Shown here: piece after piece, positions 1-7,535 of the stretch
Numbering within the stretch: position 1 is the first letter of the stretch
Layout: the number at the start of each line of letters is the position of its first letter
NCBI GenBank assembly: GCA_017416065.1
Contig: JAFQDM010000036.1
Coordinates: 1-55,953 of the forward strand
Length of the DNA: 55,953 nucleotides
Reading direction: 5' to 3'
Source of the DNA: Ruminococcus sp.
GTDB lineage: Bacteria; Bacillota; Clostridia; Oscillospirales; Acutalibacteraceae
Position numbers and translations under genes: made by a program
Notes under the pieces: generated by a model
What the model was told of the DNA's origin: nothing
Databases searched by the model: none
Seen by the model: the letters and a program-made list of their open reading frames with translations, nothing else

Positions 1-839
1 ACATTCTCAATGTGATTGACCTTATCAAGAAAAGCGAAGATAGCTCAAAATATAAGGTTTATGCAATGGTTGCTCCTTCAATCTCCAGCCAGTTTACATA
101 TGCAAAGCTGGGTCAGGTTGTAAAAGGTCTTAAAGAGCTTGGATTCTTTACAGTTATAGAGGCGGCTTTAGGTGCGGATATGGTGGCTCAGGCAGAGTCT
201 AAGGAACTTGCAGAAAAAGGCTTCCTTACAAGCTCTTGTTGTCCTGCCTTTGTACAGTATATCGAAAAATCCTTTCCTCAGCTTAAGGAGTTCGTTTCTC
301 ATAATCTTTCACCTATGGCAACATTGGCGAAATATATCAAGTTAACTGACCCAACAGCTAAAGTGGTGTTTATCGGTCCGTGTACTGCCAAAAAGGCAGA
401 GGCACAGCTTGAATCTGTAAAGCCTTATGTTGATACGGTGCTCACCTTTGAGGAACTTCAGGCACTTTATGACAGCCGTGATATTGATATTACGACTCTT
501 GAGGAAGATGTTCTTGACAATGCCTCATACTACGGCAGAATATTTGCTCGCAGCGGCGGACTTTCAGACGCAGTAAAGCAGGGACTTGCTGAACAGAATA
601 TTGATTTTGAACTTAAAGCAATCCCCTGTGACGGTATTGAAGCATGCCGAACTGCTCTTCTCAGAAAGAGCAAAAATGTGCTTGACGCTAACTTTATCGA
701 AGGTATGGCATGTGTTGGCGGTTGTATCGGCGGTGCAGGTTGCCTTACTCATGGCGAAAAGAACAAATCCCAGGTTGATGAGTACGGCAAAGAAGCACTT
801 GAGAAAACTATTGGTGATGCAGTATCTTTGTTAAAATAA
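1..839 (+). CDS. [FeFe] hydrogenase catalytic (H-cluster) domain, 5'-truncated by window edge
   Basis: Reversible H2 production/oxidation in the cytoplasm, usually coupled to ferredoxin. The reading frame is open to the left edge, so the N-terminal ferredoxin-like part lies outside. All three H-cluster motifs are visible: TSSCCPAF (about residue 73 counting from the GTG at 12), GPCTAKKAEA (about 122) and MACVGGCIGGAGC near the end. The L1/L2 wording fits the monomeric group B enzymes of fermentative Clostridia rather than classic group A; this subgroup call is from memory of motifs and is less certain than the family. Followed by an intrinsic terminator, so it ends its own transcript. Confidence 0.93.
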   Translation, partial: ILNVIDLIKKSEDSSKYKVYAMVAPSISSQFTYAKLGQVVKGLKELGFFTVIEAALGADMVAQAESKELAEKGFLTSSCCPAFVQYIEKSFPQLKEFVSHNLSPMATLAKYIKLTDPTAKVVFIGPCTAKKAEAQLESVKPYVDTVLTFEELQALYDSRDIDITTLEEDVLDNASYYGRIFARSGGLSDAVKQGLAEQNIDFELKAIPCDGIEACRTALLRKSKNVLDANFIEGMACVGGCIGGAGCLTHGEKNKSQVDEYGKEALEKTIGDAVSLLK

Positions 840-886
840 AATTCTAAGTTTTGAGTGAATAAAGAGTATTATATATGTTTAGGCTC

Positions 887-930
887 ATAGCGGTCACCTC
901 CTACCTGATTTCTTTTGCATTGACCGCTAT
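887..930. repeat. 10-bp perfect inverted repeat enclosing a Shine-Dalgarno on the minus strand
   Basis: ATAGCGGTCA (887-896) and TGACCGCTAT (921-930) are perfect inverted copies. Read on the minus strand the structure contains AGGAGGTGACC followed directly by an ATG (889-887) and a 14-codon frame (MSLNIYNTLYSLKT). A sequestered strong SD of this kind resembles type I toxin mRNAs of Firmicutes, but the peptide is not hydrophobic. Function unknown. Confidence 0.5.
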
Positions 931-939
931 TTTACCAAA

Positions 940-976
940 AAGCAAGGTTACTATTAATTAGTAGCCTTGCTTTTTA
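940..976 (+). terminator. Intrinsic terminator after the hydrogenase gene
   Basis: A 14-bp stem (940-953 with 959-972, one G-U pair), 5-nt loop, then a T run. A-rich upstream flank would let it also work on the minus strand. Confidence 0.85.
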
Positions 977-1053
977 TTGATTCCTTCGCAAAAATGTAAG
1001 TGTTGCAGTATATGGGAATGGAATTATTTATATCCTTCGTAATATGAAGGGTA

Positions 1054-1082
1054 TTGCAAAATAGATTTTGTTGGTGTATAAT
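1054..1082 (+). promoter_or_regulatory. Sigma-A promoter of the thiamine operon
   Basis: TTGCAA (1054-1059), 17-bp spacer, TATAAT (1077-1082). Start of transcription expected near 1089, just upstream of the TPP riboswitch. Confidence 0.8.
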
Positions 1083-1099
1083 CAACTTACAATTTAACA

Positions 1100-1192
1100 A
1101 ACGGGAGCTTGTATTACAGGCTGAGAGGAAGGTGTGACCTTTGACCGAGAACCTGATTTGGATAATGCCAACGTAGGGATGCCTGATACAAG
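1100..1192 (+). promoter_or_regulatory. TPP riboswitch (THI element) aptamer
   Basis: The two conserved TPP-binding segments are recognisable: CTGAGA (1121-1126) with its GGGAGC partner strand upstream (1103-1108), and ACCTGATTTGGATAATGCCA (1151-1170) followed by CGTAGGGA. It sits between the promoter and a terminator hairpin and precedes thiS, so thiamine pyrophosphate is expected to shut the operon off by premature termination. Confidence 0.96.
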
Positions 1193-1217
1193 GATATTGG
1201 GAAGAACAAGGGATTTT

Positions 1218-1249
1218 AGGAAGTTACCAAATCGGTAACTTCCTTTTTT
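1218..1249 (+). terminator. Expression-platform terminator of the TPP riboswitch
   Basis: Perfect 11-bp stem AGGAAGTTACC / GGTAACTTCCT with 5-nt loop and six T. It lies directly 5' of the thiS Shine-Dalgarno, so control is at transcription elongation. Confidence 0.9.
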
Positions 1250-1267
1250 GTTTTTCAGGAGGTTTTT

Positions 1268-1462
1268 ATGGTAAAGATCAATGGCGAAGAACTAAACATT
1301 GCAGGCAAGAGTATTTCAGAATTCCTTGCGACAACAAATTATGACCCAAAACGAATTGCTGTTGAACGCAATGGTGATATTGTACCCAAAGCACAGTACG
1401 ACGAAACTATGCTATGCGATGGCGATGTGGTTGAAGTTGTCAGTTTTGTAGGAGGTGGTTGA
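1268..1462 (+). CDS. thiS: Sulfur carrier protein ThiS
   Basis: Small beta-grasp protein (64 aa) that carries sulfur as a C-terminal thiocarboxylate to thiazole synthase. The C-terminus is Gly-Gly-Gly after VSFV, which is the required terminal di-glycine for adenylation by ThiF. Good SD (CAGGAGG) ahead of the ATG. First gene of the TPP-riboswitch operon; its stop overlaps the beginning of the thiF frame. Confidence 0.95.
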   Translation: MVKINGEELNIAGKSISEFLATTNYDPKRIAVERNGDIVPKAQYDETMLCDGDVVEVVSFVGGG

Positions 1463-1463
1463 T

Positions 1464-2099
1464 CTGATTCCTACAAAAGAACAGTGGCACAGAGCTTTAT
1501 GCGAAAGACACGGAGAAGATATACAAAGATATTTTGAATCTGCCACAGTTGCAATCTGCGGACTTGGAGGGCTTGGCTCAAATATAGCTGTTGCGCTTGC
1601 TCGTGCAGGTGTTGGTAAACTTGTACTTGTTGATTTCGATAAGGTGGATATAACAAATCTTCACCGACAGCAATATAAGGCAGACCAGATCGGCAGGTAC
1701 AAAACAGAAGCATTAGCTGAAAACCTGAAAGAAATAGCACCATATACTGAACTTGCTTTGCATACTGTCCGGGTGAATGACGAAAACGCTGTGAATTTAC
1801 TTCAGAATGCAGATATAATCTGCGAAGCATTTGACGATGCAGAGTGTAAGGCACAGCTTGTAAACACCGTGCTTGAAAAAATGCCTCATAAGTATATTGT
1901 GGCGGCTTCAGGTATGGCAGGGTTTTCAAGTGCCAATACCATAAAAACAAGAAAAATAACAAGTAAATTCTATTTGTGCGGTGATGAGGTAAGCGATGCA
2001 AAGGACGGCGTTGGTCTTGTGTCCTCCCGTGTAATGATTTGTGCTGCACATCAGGCACATATGGTTTTGAGAATTTTAGCAAATGAATTTGAAGTTTAA
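1464..2099 (+). CDS. thiF: Sulfur carrier protein ThiS adenylyltransferase ThiF
   Basis: E1-like enzyme that adenylates the ThiS C-terminus. The nucleotide-binding GLGGLGSN and the [14 protein letters not shown] segment are typical of the ThiF/MoeB/E1 fold; the short length (about 210 aa) matches clostridial ThiF. The first GTG of the frame (1455) lies inside the SD sequence AGGAGG (1450-1455) and cannot be the start. The next codons are CTG (1464) and ATT (1467); CTG, giving M-I-P-T-K-E-Q, has correct spacing, so a non-standard start is proposed. Start uncertain, product firm. Confidence 0.9.
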   Translation: MIPTKEQWHRALCERHGEDIQRYFESATVAICGLGGLGSNIAVALARAGVGKLVLVDFDKVDITNLHRQQYKADQIGRYKTEALAENLKEIAPYTELALHTVRVNDENAVNLLQNADIICEAFDDAECKAQLVNTVLEKMPHKYIVAASGMAGFSSANTIKTRKITSKFYLCGDEVSDAKDGVGLVSSRVMICAAHQAHMVLRILANEFEV

Positions 2100-2116
2100 G
2101 AAAGAAGGTTATAAAA

Positions 2117-2887
2117 ATGAATAACGACAAACTTATTATTGGCGGTCATGAGTTCAATTCTCGTTTTATCCTTGGCTCGGGTAAGTATTCTATGAAACTT
2201 ATCGAAGCCGCAGTAAAAGATGCTGGTGCTGAGATTATTACTCTTGCAGTGCGTAGAGCAAACACTAAAGATCAAGAGAATATCCTTGACTATATACCCG
2301 AAGGTGTTACCTTGCTTCCTAATACATCAGGTGCAAGAAATGCACAGGAAGCAGTGCGAATTGCTCGTCTTGCAAGAGAGCTTGGTTGCGGTAACTTTGT
2401 AAAAATTGAAATCATGCGTGATTCAAAGTATCTGTTGCCCGATAATCAGGAAACTATAAAGGCTACCGAGATACTTGCAAATGAGGGTTTCGTAGTTATG
2501 CCCTATATGTACCCTGACCTAAATGTAGCGAGAGATTTAGTAAATGCAGGTGCGGCTTCCGTTATGCCTTTAGCATCTCCCATAGGCTCTAACAAAGGGC
2601 TTGCCACAAAAGAGTTCATACAGATACTTATTGATGAAATTGATGTGCCGATTATCGTGGATGCAGGTATCGGCAGACCTTCGCAGGCTTGCGAAGCTAT
2701 GGAGATGGGCGTCTCTGCTATTATGGCTAATACAGCGCTTGCAACAGCAGGAGATTTGCCTTTGATGGCATCAGCGTTCAAGAATGCAATAGAGGCAGGC
2801 AGAAAAGCTTACCTTGCAGGACTTGGCAGAGTGCTCACCCGTGGTGCATCCGCCTCTGACCCTCTCACAGGCTTTTTGAGAGATTAA
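2117..2887 (+). CDS. thiG: Thiazole synthase ThiG
   Basis: TIM-barrel enzyme that joins deoxyxylulose 5-phosphate, dehydroglycine and ThiS-borne sulfur to form the thiazole phosphate. 256 aa, full length. The Schiff-base lysine is K96 in FVKIEIM; phosphate-binding glycine-rich segments ([19 protein letters not shown]) are intact. ATG preceded by AGAAAGAAGG. Forms the synthase together with ThiS, ThiF and ThiH encoded beside it. Confidence 0.96.
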   Translation: MNNDKLIIGGHEFNSRFILGSGKYSMKLIEAAVKDAGAEIITLAVRRANTKDQENILDYIPEGVTLLPNTSGARNAQEAVRIARLARELGCGNFVKIEIMRDSKYLLPDNQETIKATEILANEGFVVMPYMYPDLNVARDLVNAGAASVMPLASPIGSNKGLATKEFIQILIDEIDVPIIVDAGIGRPSQACEAMEMGVSAIMANTALATAGDLPLMASAFKNAIEAGRKAYLAGLGRVLTRGASASDPLTGFLRD

Positions 2888-2896
2888 GGAGCAAGT

Positions 2897-4150
2897 ATGG
2901 AAAATCAATTTTTCGTAGATTCTGGGCATTTGTCAGCAGAAGCACTCAATAAAAAACACAGACTTGAGAATGATCCTTCATTTCGTACCAATCATATGGA
3001 GTATATGGAAGGTATGGAAATTATAGAATCCGATGTTTGTTCAAATGTAATGGAGCAGAGGAAGTCTTATGATTACAGTAAATACACGGCGGCTGATGTA
3101 AAGGCAGCACTTGAGCATGATGTATGTACTATTGAAGATTTCAAGGCTCTTTTATCTCCGGCGGCTAAACCTTTTCTTGAGCAGATGGCACAGAAAGCAA
3201 GACTTGAAACAAGCAAGCATTTTGGTAATACAGTGTATCTTTTTACTCCTTTGTATATAGCGAATTACTGTGAAAACTACTGTGTGTACTGCGGATTTAA
3301 CTGCTATAACCACATAAAGAGAATGAAACTTAATATGGAGCAGATTGAAAAAGAAATGCAGGTTATTGCAGACAGCGGCATGGAGGAAATTCTGATTCTG
3401 ACAGGGGAGAGCAGATCTAAAAGCGATGTATCATATATAGGCGAAGCCTGCAAATTGGCAAGAAAGTATTTCCGTATGGTGGGGCTTGAGATATATCCTG
3501 TCAACACAGATGAATATAGATGCTTGCACGAGTGCGGTGCTGATTACATAACTGTATTTCAGGAAACCTATGATTCCGATAAATACGAAACTCTTCATCT
3601 TCTGGGACATAAGCGTGTGTGGCCTTATCGCTTTGACGCACAGGAAAGGGCTCTTATGGGTGGAATGAGAGGCGTTGCTTTTTCGGCTTTGCTTGGACTT
3701 TCTGACTTTCGTAAGGATGCATTGGCAAGTGCCTTGCACGTCTATTATTTGCAGAGAAAATATCCTCACGCAGAAATGTCTTTGTCTTGCCCAAGGCTCA
3801 GACCTATTATCAATAACGATAAAATAAACCCTTTGGATGTAGGAGAGAGCGAGCTTTGTCAGGTTCTTTGTGCCTACAGAATTTTTCTTCCCTTCGTGGG
3901 AATCACTGTGTCCTCCCGTGAGAGCGCGCAGTTCAGAAACGGTATAGTGAAAATCGCCGCAACAAAGGTTTCGGCTGGTGTTTCTACAGGAATAGGGGAC
4001 CACGAAAGTAAATACACAGGTAAAGAGACAGAAGATGTTCAGGGTGACGAGCAGTTTGAAATTGACGATAACCGAAGTCTTGATAAGATGTATAAGGATA
4101 TTGAGTCCGAGGGTCTCCAGCCTGTGCTTAATGATTATCTGTATGTGTGA
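2897..4150 (+). CDS. thiH: 2-iminoacetate synthase ThiH (radical SAM)
   Basis: Cleaves tyrosine by a 5'-deoxyadenosyl radical to give dehydroglycine and p-cresol, the anaerobic alternative to glycine oxidase ThiO. Radical SAM cysteines are C125, C129 and C132 in CENYCVYCGF. The C-terminal half (SSRESAQFRN, AGVSTGIGDH) is typical of ThiH. At 417 aa it is about 40 residues longer than E. coli ThiH at the N-terminus; the first ATG has GGAG at a usable distance, so the extension is probably real. Ten bases separate it from thiE. Confidence 0.95.
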   Translation: MENQFFVDSGHLSAEALNKKHRLENDPSFRTNHMEYMEGMEIIESDVCSNVMEQRKSYDYSKYTAADVKAALEHDVCTIEDFKALLSPAAKPFLEQMAQKARLETSKHFGNTVYLFTPLYIANYCENYCVYCGFNCYNHIKRMKLNMEQIEKEMQVIADSGMEEILILTGESRSKSDVSYIGEACKLARKYFRMVGLEIYPVNTDEYRCLHECGADYITVFQETYDSDKYETLHLLGHKRVWPYRFDAQERALMGGMRGVAFSALLGLSDFRKDALASALHVYYLQRKYPHAEMSLSCPRLRPIINNDKINPLDVGESELCQVLCAYRIFLPFVGITVSSRESAQFRNGIVKIAATKVSAGVSTGIGDHESKYTGKETEDVQGDEQFEIDDNRSLDKMYKDIESEGLQPVLNDYLYV

Positions 4151-4160
4151 GGAAAAGAAA

Positions 4161-4796
4161 ATGAAAAGTTTTGATTCAAGTTTATATTTTATAACCGACA
4201 GTTCTAACTATACAGAACAGGAATTCTTAAGCCGTGTCGAAAAGGCGTTGCAGGGTGGTGTAACACTTTTGCAGCTTCGAGAAAAGGATAAAACAACCCG
4301 AGAGTATATTGAGCTTGCCGAAAAAGTTCATAACCTTACTCAAAAATATAATGTTCCTCTGATTATTGACGACAGAGTTGATGTGGCACTTGCCATAGAT
4401 GCTGAGGGTGTTCATGTTGGACAGAGTGATATGCCTGTAACTTTGGCAAGGAAACTTATGGGGAAAGACAAAATTGTAGGTGCAACAACAAAGACCGTTG
4501 AACAAGCAAAAGAAGCCTTTGAGCAGGGTGCAGATTATCTTGGTGTAGGTGCTATTTATCCTACCACAACAAAGGTTAAAACTGTGCTGACCTCTACTGA
4601 TACTCTCAGAGGTATTTGCAGTGCTGTACCAATACCTGTTAACGCAATCGGCGGACTTAATAAAGACAACATTGATATTCTTGAGGGAATTGAGATATCA
4701 GGAATCTGTGTGGTATCCGCAATAATGAAAGCTGATGACCCTAAAACGGCAACAGAAGAACTCAAAGCAAGAGCAAAGGAACTGAACTTATGTTAA
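4161..4796 (+). CDS. thiE: Thiamine-phosphate synthase ThiE
   Basis: Couples thiazole phosphate with HMP pyrophosphate to thiamine phosphate. 211 aa TIM barrel with QLREKD near residue 33, IIDDRVDVA, GVHVGQSDMP and the pyrophosphate loop GVGAIYPTTTK. The frame is open further upstream into thiH, but the ATG at 4161 follows GAGGAAAAG and begins exactly at the family N-terminus, so it is chosen. The 3' end overlaps the next gene by 7 bases. Confidence 0.95.
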   Translation: MKSFDSSLYFITDSSNYTEQEFLSRVEKALQGGVTLLQLREKDKTTREYIELAEKVHNLTQKYNVPLIIDDRVDVALAIDAEGVHVGQSDMPVTLARKLMGKDKIVGATTKTVEQAKEAFEQGADYLGVGAIYPTTTKVKTVLTSTDTLRGICSAVPIPVNAIGGLNKDNIDILEGIEISGICVVSAIMKADDPKTATEELKARAKELNLC

Positions 4797-6238
4797 AAGG
4801 AGCAATATTTGATTTTGATGGAACACTTGTTGATTCAATGTTCATTTGGGAGACTTTTGGTGAGGAATATTTAAAAAGTCTTGGCAAAGAGCCAAAAGAA
4901 AACTTGCGTGAAACTTTTGCTACATTTACGTTGGAACAGGCGGCAGAGTATTATCAGAAACATTATGAAGTAACACTTTCCGTGGAAGAAATAGTGACAG
5001 GTGTAAACCGAATGGTTGCAGAAGCTTACAGAGACAAAGTAGGCTTAAAAACGGGTGTTGCTGAATTTTTGCAAAAGCTTTATTCAAAGGGCGTTAAAAT
5101 GTGCGTTGCCACTTTGACTGATAAGAATCTGGTTGATGAAGTTCTTGAAAGATTGGGTGTTCGAAATTATTTTTCTGAAATCTTCACAACTGCTGAGGTC
5201 GGTCACAGTAAAAAAGAACCGCATATATATCGTGTGGCTCTTGAATATATGGGTACAAATAAAAGCAATACCGTTGTATTTGAGGATGCTTTTTATGCGC
5301 TTATGACCGCAAAAAACGATGGATTTAAGGTAGCAGCTGTGTATGATAAGTCTGAGACAAATCAGGTGATGATGAGAGCAAATGCTGATTATTATATATC
5401 TGATTATTCTCACTTTGATTTTACTGAACAGATTAAAACGGCTCTTACTATTGCAGGCTCTGACTCGAGCGGTGGAGCAGGGATTCAGGCGGATATCAAG
5501 ACTATGACAATGAACGGTGTTTATGCTATGAGTGCCATAACTGCACTGACCGCACAAAACACAATGGGTGTCAAAACTATTCAGGAGTCAACACCTGAGT
5601 TCTTAAAAGAACAGCTTGATTCCGTATTTGAGGATATATATCCCAATGCTGTAAAAATCGGAATGGTGTCATCAAGCGAACTCATAGGGGTTATTGCAGA
5701 AAGACTTCGATTCTATAATGCAAAAAATGTAGTTGTAGACCCTGTTATGGTTGCGACAAGCGGTTCTTCTCTTATGAGAAGTGATGCAGTAGATACATTG
5801 TGCGAAGAACTGTTGCCTCTATCGACTCTTGTAACACCCAATATCCCAGAAGCACAGGTTCTTTCAGGCTTAGATATAAACAGTAAAGAGGATATGGTTA
5901 AGGTAGCAAAGCAAATTGGAGATAACTTTCATTGTGCCGTTCTGCTTAAAGGTGGTCATAGTATAAACGACGCAAACGATTTACTTTACTCAAATGGTGA
6001 AACGGTTTGGTTTGAGGGAAAACGAATTGATAATCCAAATACCCACGGCACAGGTTGTACCCTTTCAAGTGCAATTGCTTCAAATCTTGCAAAAGGATTT
6101 TCTCTTGAGGAAGCTGTAAAAAGAGCCAAAAATTATATCTCAGGTGCATTATCTGCACAGCTTGATTTAGGACAAGGTTCAGGTCCTATGAAGCATAATT
6201 TTAATTTGTCGGGAAAATATTCAGAGGTGGCAGAATGA
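4790..6238 (+). CDS. thiD: Fusion: HAD-superfamily phosphatase + hydroxymethylpyrimidine (phosphate) kinase ThiD
   Basis: Two enzymes in one 482-aa chain. Residues 1-213 are a HAD hydrolase of the beta-phosphoglucomutase/phosphatase type: nucleophile motif DFDGT (D8, D10), T109, K141/K142 and VFEDA. Residues 217-482 are a full-length ThiD kinase: IAGSDSSGGAGIQAD at 221-235 and the catalytic THGTGCTLSS near the end. ThiD makes HMP-PP for ThiE. The HAD part may act on a thiamine intermediate (for example a phosphate ester of HMP or thiamine) but its substrate cannot be read from sequence. Overlaps thiE by 7 and thiN by 4 bases. Confidence 0.93.
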   Translation: MLKGAIFDFDGTLVDSMFIWETFGEEYLKSLGKEPKENLRETFATFTLEQAAEYYQKHYEVTLSVEEIVTGVNRMVAEAYRDKVGLKTGVAEFLQKLYSKGVKMCVATLTDKNLVDEVLERLGVRNYFSEIFTTAEVGHSKKEPHIYRVALEYMGTNKSNTVVFEDAFYALMTAKNDGFKVAAVYDKSETNQVMMRANADYYISDYSHFDFTEQIKTALTIAGSDSSGGAGIQADIKTMTMNGVYAMSAITALTAQNTMGVKTIQESTPEFLKEQLDSVFEDIYPNAVKIGMVSSSELIGVIAERLRFYNAKNVVVDPVMVATSGSSLMRSDAVDTLCEELLPLSTLVTPNIPEAQVLSGLDINSKEDMVKVAKQIGDNFHCAVLLKGGHSINDANDLLYSNGETVWFEGKRIDNPNTHGTGCTLSSAIASNLAKGFSLEEAVKRAKNYISGALSAQLDLGQGSGPMKHNFNLSGKYSEVAE

Positions 6239-6876
6239 AACGATGTGTTGTTGTCGGTGGTGCAGACATAAACAACTACGAATATATCAGAGATTGTCTT
6301 TGTGAAGATGATTATATAGTCTTTTGTGACAGCGTATTGAAACACATGGATAGCCTCGGAGTAAAACCAAATCTGATTGTGGGAGATTTTGATTCTTATG
6401 AGAATCCGAACCTTGATGTTGAAACAATCGTGCTGCCTTGTGAAAAGGATGACACGGATACTGTGTTCGCTGTTAAAGAAGCGATCAGAAGAGGCTTTGA
6501 TGAATTCCTTTTAATTGGTGTTGTTGGTGCAAGACTCGACCATACTCTGGGCAATGTTTCAATATTACTGTACCTTGATTCTATTGGCAAACGAGGTATT
6601 ATTATTGACGATTACTCTAAAATTGAGGTCGTATCCGATAAGCCTGCATATATTGAAGATTTTTATGCTTTCTTTTCTTTGCTTAATATTACAGGTGTTG
6701 CAAAAGGCGTGACTATAAGAAACGCAAAGTATCCTCTTGAGAATGCAGAGATTACTTGTGAATATCAGTATGCAGTCAGCAACGAAGTGCTTTGCGGAAA
6801 TGTTGCTGAAGTCACGGTGAAGAATGGAAAATTGCTGTTGGTAAAAACCTTTGCAAATGGATTAAATCAGGTATAA
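6235..6876 (+). CDS. thiN: Thiamine pyrophosphokinase
   Basis: Makes TPP from thiamine and ATP, the last salvage step. 213 aa; shows PNLIVGDFDS, the KDDTDT metal/ATP site and GARLDHTLGN, the three hallmarks of the family. Starts at an ATGA overlap with the preceding gene, so translation is coupled. Presence of this enzyme means the operon covers both synthesis and salvage. Last gene of the operon. Confidence 0.95.
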   Translation: MKRCVVVGGADINNYEYIRDCLCEDDYIVFCDSVLKHMDSLGVKPNLIVGDFDSYENPNLDVETIVLPCEKDDTDTVFAVKEAIRRGFDEFLLIGVVGARLDHTLGNVSILLYLDSIGKRGIIIDDYSKIEVVSDKPAYIEDFYAFFSLLNITGVAKGVTIRNAKYPLENAEITCEYQYAVSNEVLCGNVAEVTVKNGKLLLVKTFANGLNQV

Positions 6877-6879
6877 GGG

Positions 6880-6908
6880 CAGAGGGGGCATTATTAAGTG
6901 CCCCTCTG
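6880..6908 (+). terminator. GC-rich hairpin after thiN (weak T tract)
   Basis: CAGAGGGGGCA and TGCCCCTCTG pair around an 8-nt loop four bases after the stop codon. No T run follows, so it may stabilise the 3' end rather than terminate by itself. Confidence 0.5.
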
Positions 6909-7322
6909 TATTGATGGGATTTGTCCTGTGGATTACTACCATACCTGATGCTTTCAAGTCCAGTGCTTATCAACATTTTGGAAATTCCTAATTTATGTAC
7001 AATCTATCTATCGATTTTTTACGTATAATTTTAATTTTATATATATTCTTTGAGAGTCGAATTGTTATTCGGCTCTTTTTTTATTTGTTTTTTGCTTTAT
7101 TTGTCATTATATAAATAGGGAACTCCTTAACCGTGATGACCACGGGGATAGCCTGTCTCGGCAGGAAGCATTTTTCATAGGTCAGCTGAGATTGCAGTCA
7201 AGTGTAAAGAATATATGTAAGCATTACTTAATATCAATCTATAGAGTTATATGTAATATGTGCTTAATCATATATTGGTGTGAATAATCTTAAACTTTGA
7301 AGAAAGCGATGGTAGTTATCGG
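6909..7322. other. Intergenic region with a terminator and two small hairpins, no gene seen
   Basis: Very AT-rich. Besides the terminator at 7053-7083 it has two adjacent hairpins: CCGTG/CACGG (7131-7135, 7141-7145) and CCTGT/GGCAGG region (7152-7165). No coding frame longer than about 20 codons with an SD is visible on either strand, and no cotJC 3' fragment was found here. Confidence 0.6.
7053..7083 (+). terminator. Intrinsic terminator
   Basis: AGAGTCGAA (7053-7061) pairs with TTCGGCTCT (7068-7076), one G-U pair, 6-nt loop, followed by a run of T. Confidence 0.8.
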
Positions 7323-7454
7323 ATGATTGAAAAAAATGAAGCAGTTAAGTCTGCAGATGAGAGAGATTGTACTCTTATTGTCAGCGAGCTTGTTGCACGG
7401 ATCATTTCCCTGCAGATTGCATCGGAAGTTGCTCAGTCAGAAAAGATTGATTGA
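7323..7454 (+). CDS. Small acidic protein upstream of the recombinase, unknown function
   Basis: A 43-codon frame from an ATG at 7323, beginning MIEKNEAVKSADERDCTLIV and ending with QSEKID. The sequence has helical, protein-like composition (repeated acidic and aliphatic residues) and lies 81 bases ahead of the recombinase on the same strand. SD is weak. I do not recognise a family. It could be an accessory protein of the recombinase (directionality factor or expression control) or a gene remnant. Confidence 0.45.
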   Translation: MIEKNEAVKSADERDCTLIVSELVARIISLQIASEVAQSEKID

Positions 7455-7535
7455 GGGACAGAGCTGTATGCCGTATAATTTAAGTGTTATGCGGCGTACG
7501 GAGGACTTTGGCGATGTTCGGAAGGAGGAAATAAA

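Noticed and set aside
1471-2130. 219-aa minus-strand frame across thiF
   Set aside because: Exact shadow of thiF, rich in Leu/Gln/His from reversed codons, no SD.
7150-7195. Resemblance to SRP RNA (GGAAGCA after a short hairpin)
   Set aside because: The conserved helix 8 sequence around the GGAA tetraloop is not present and flanking strands do not pair.
6877-7535. Missing 3' part of cotJC on the left side of the recombinase
   Set aside because: The minus strand here has no frame resembling the RFLRERE-containing end of the family.
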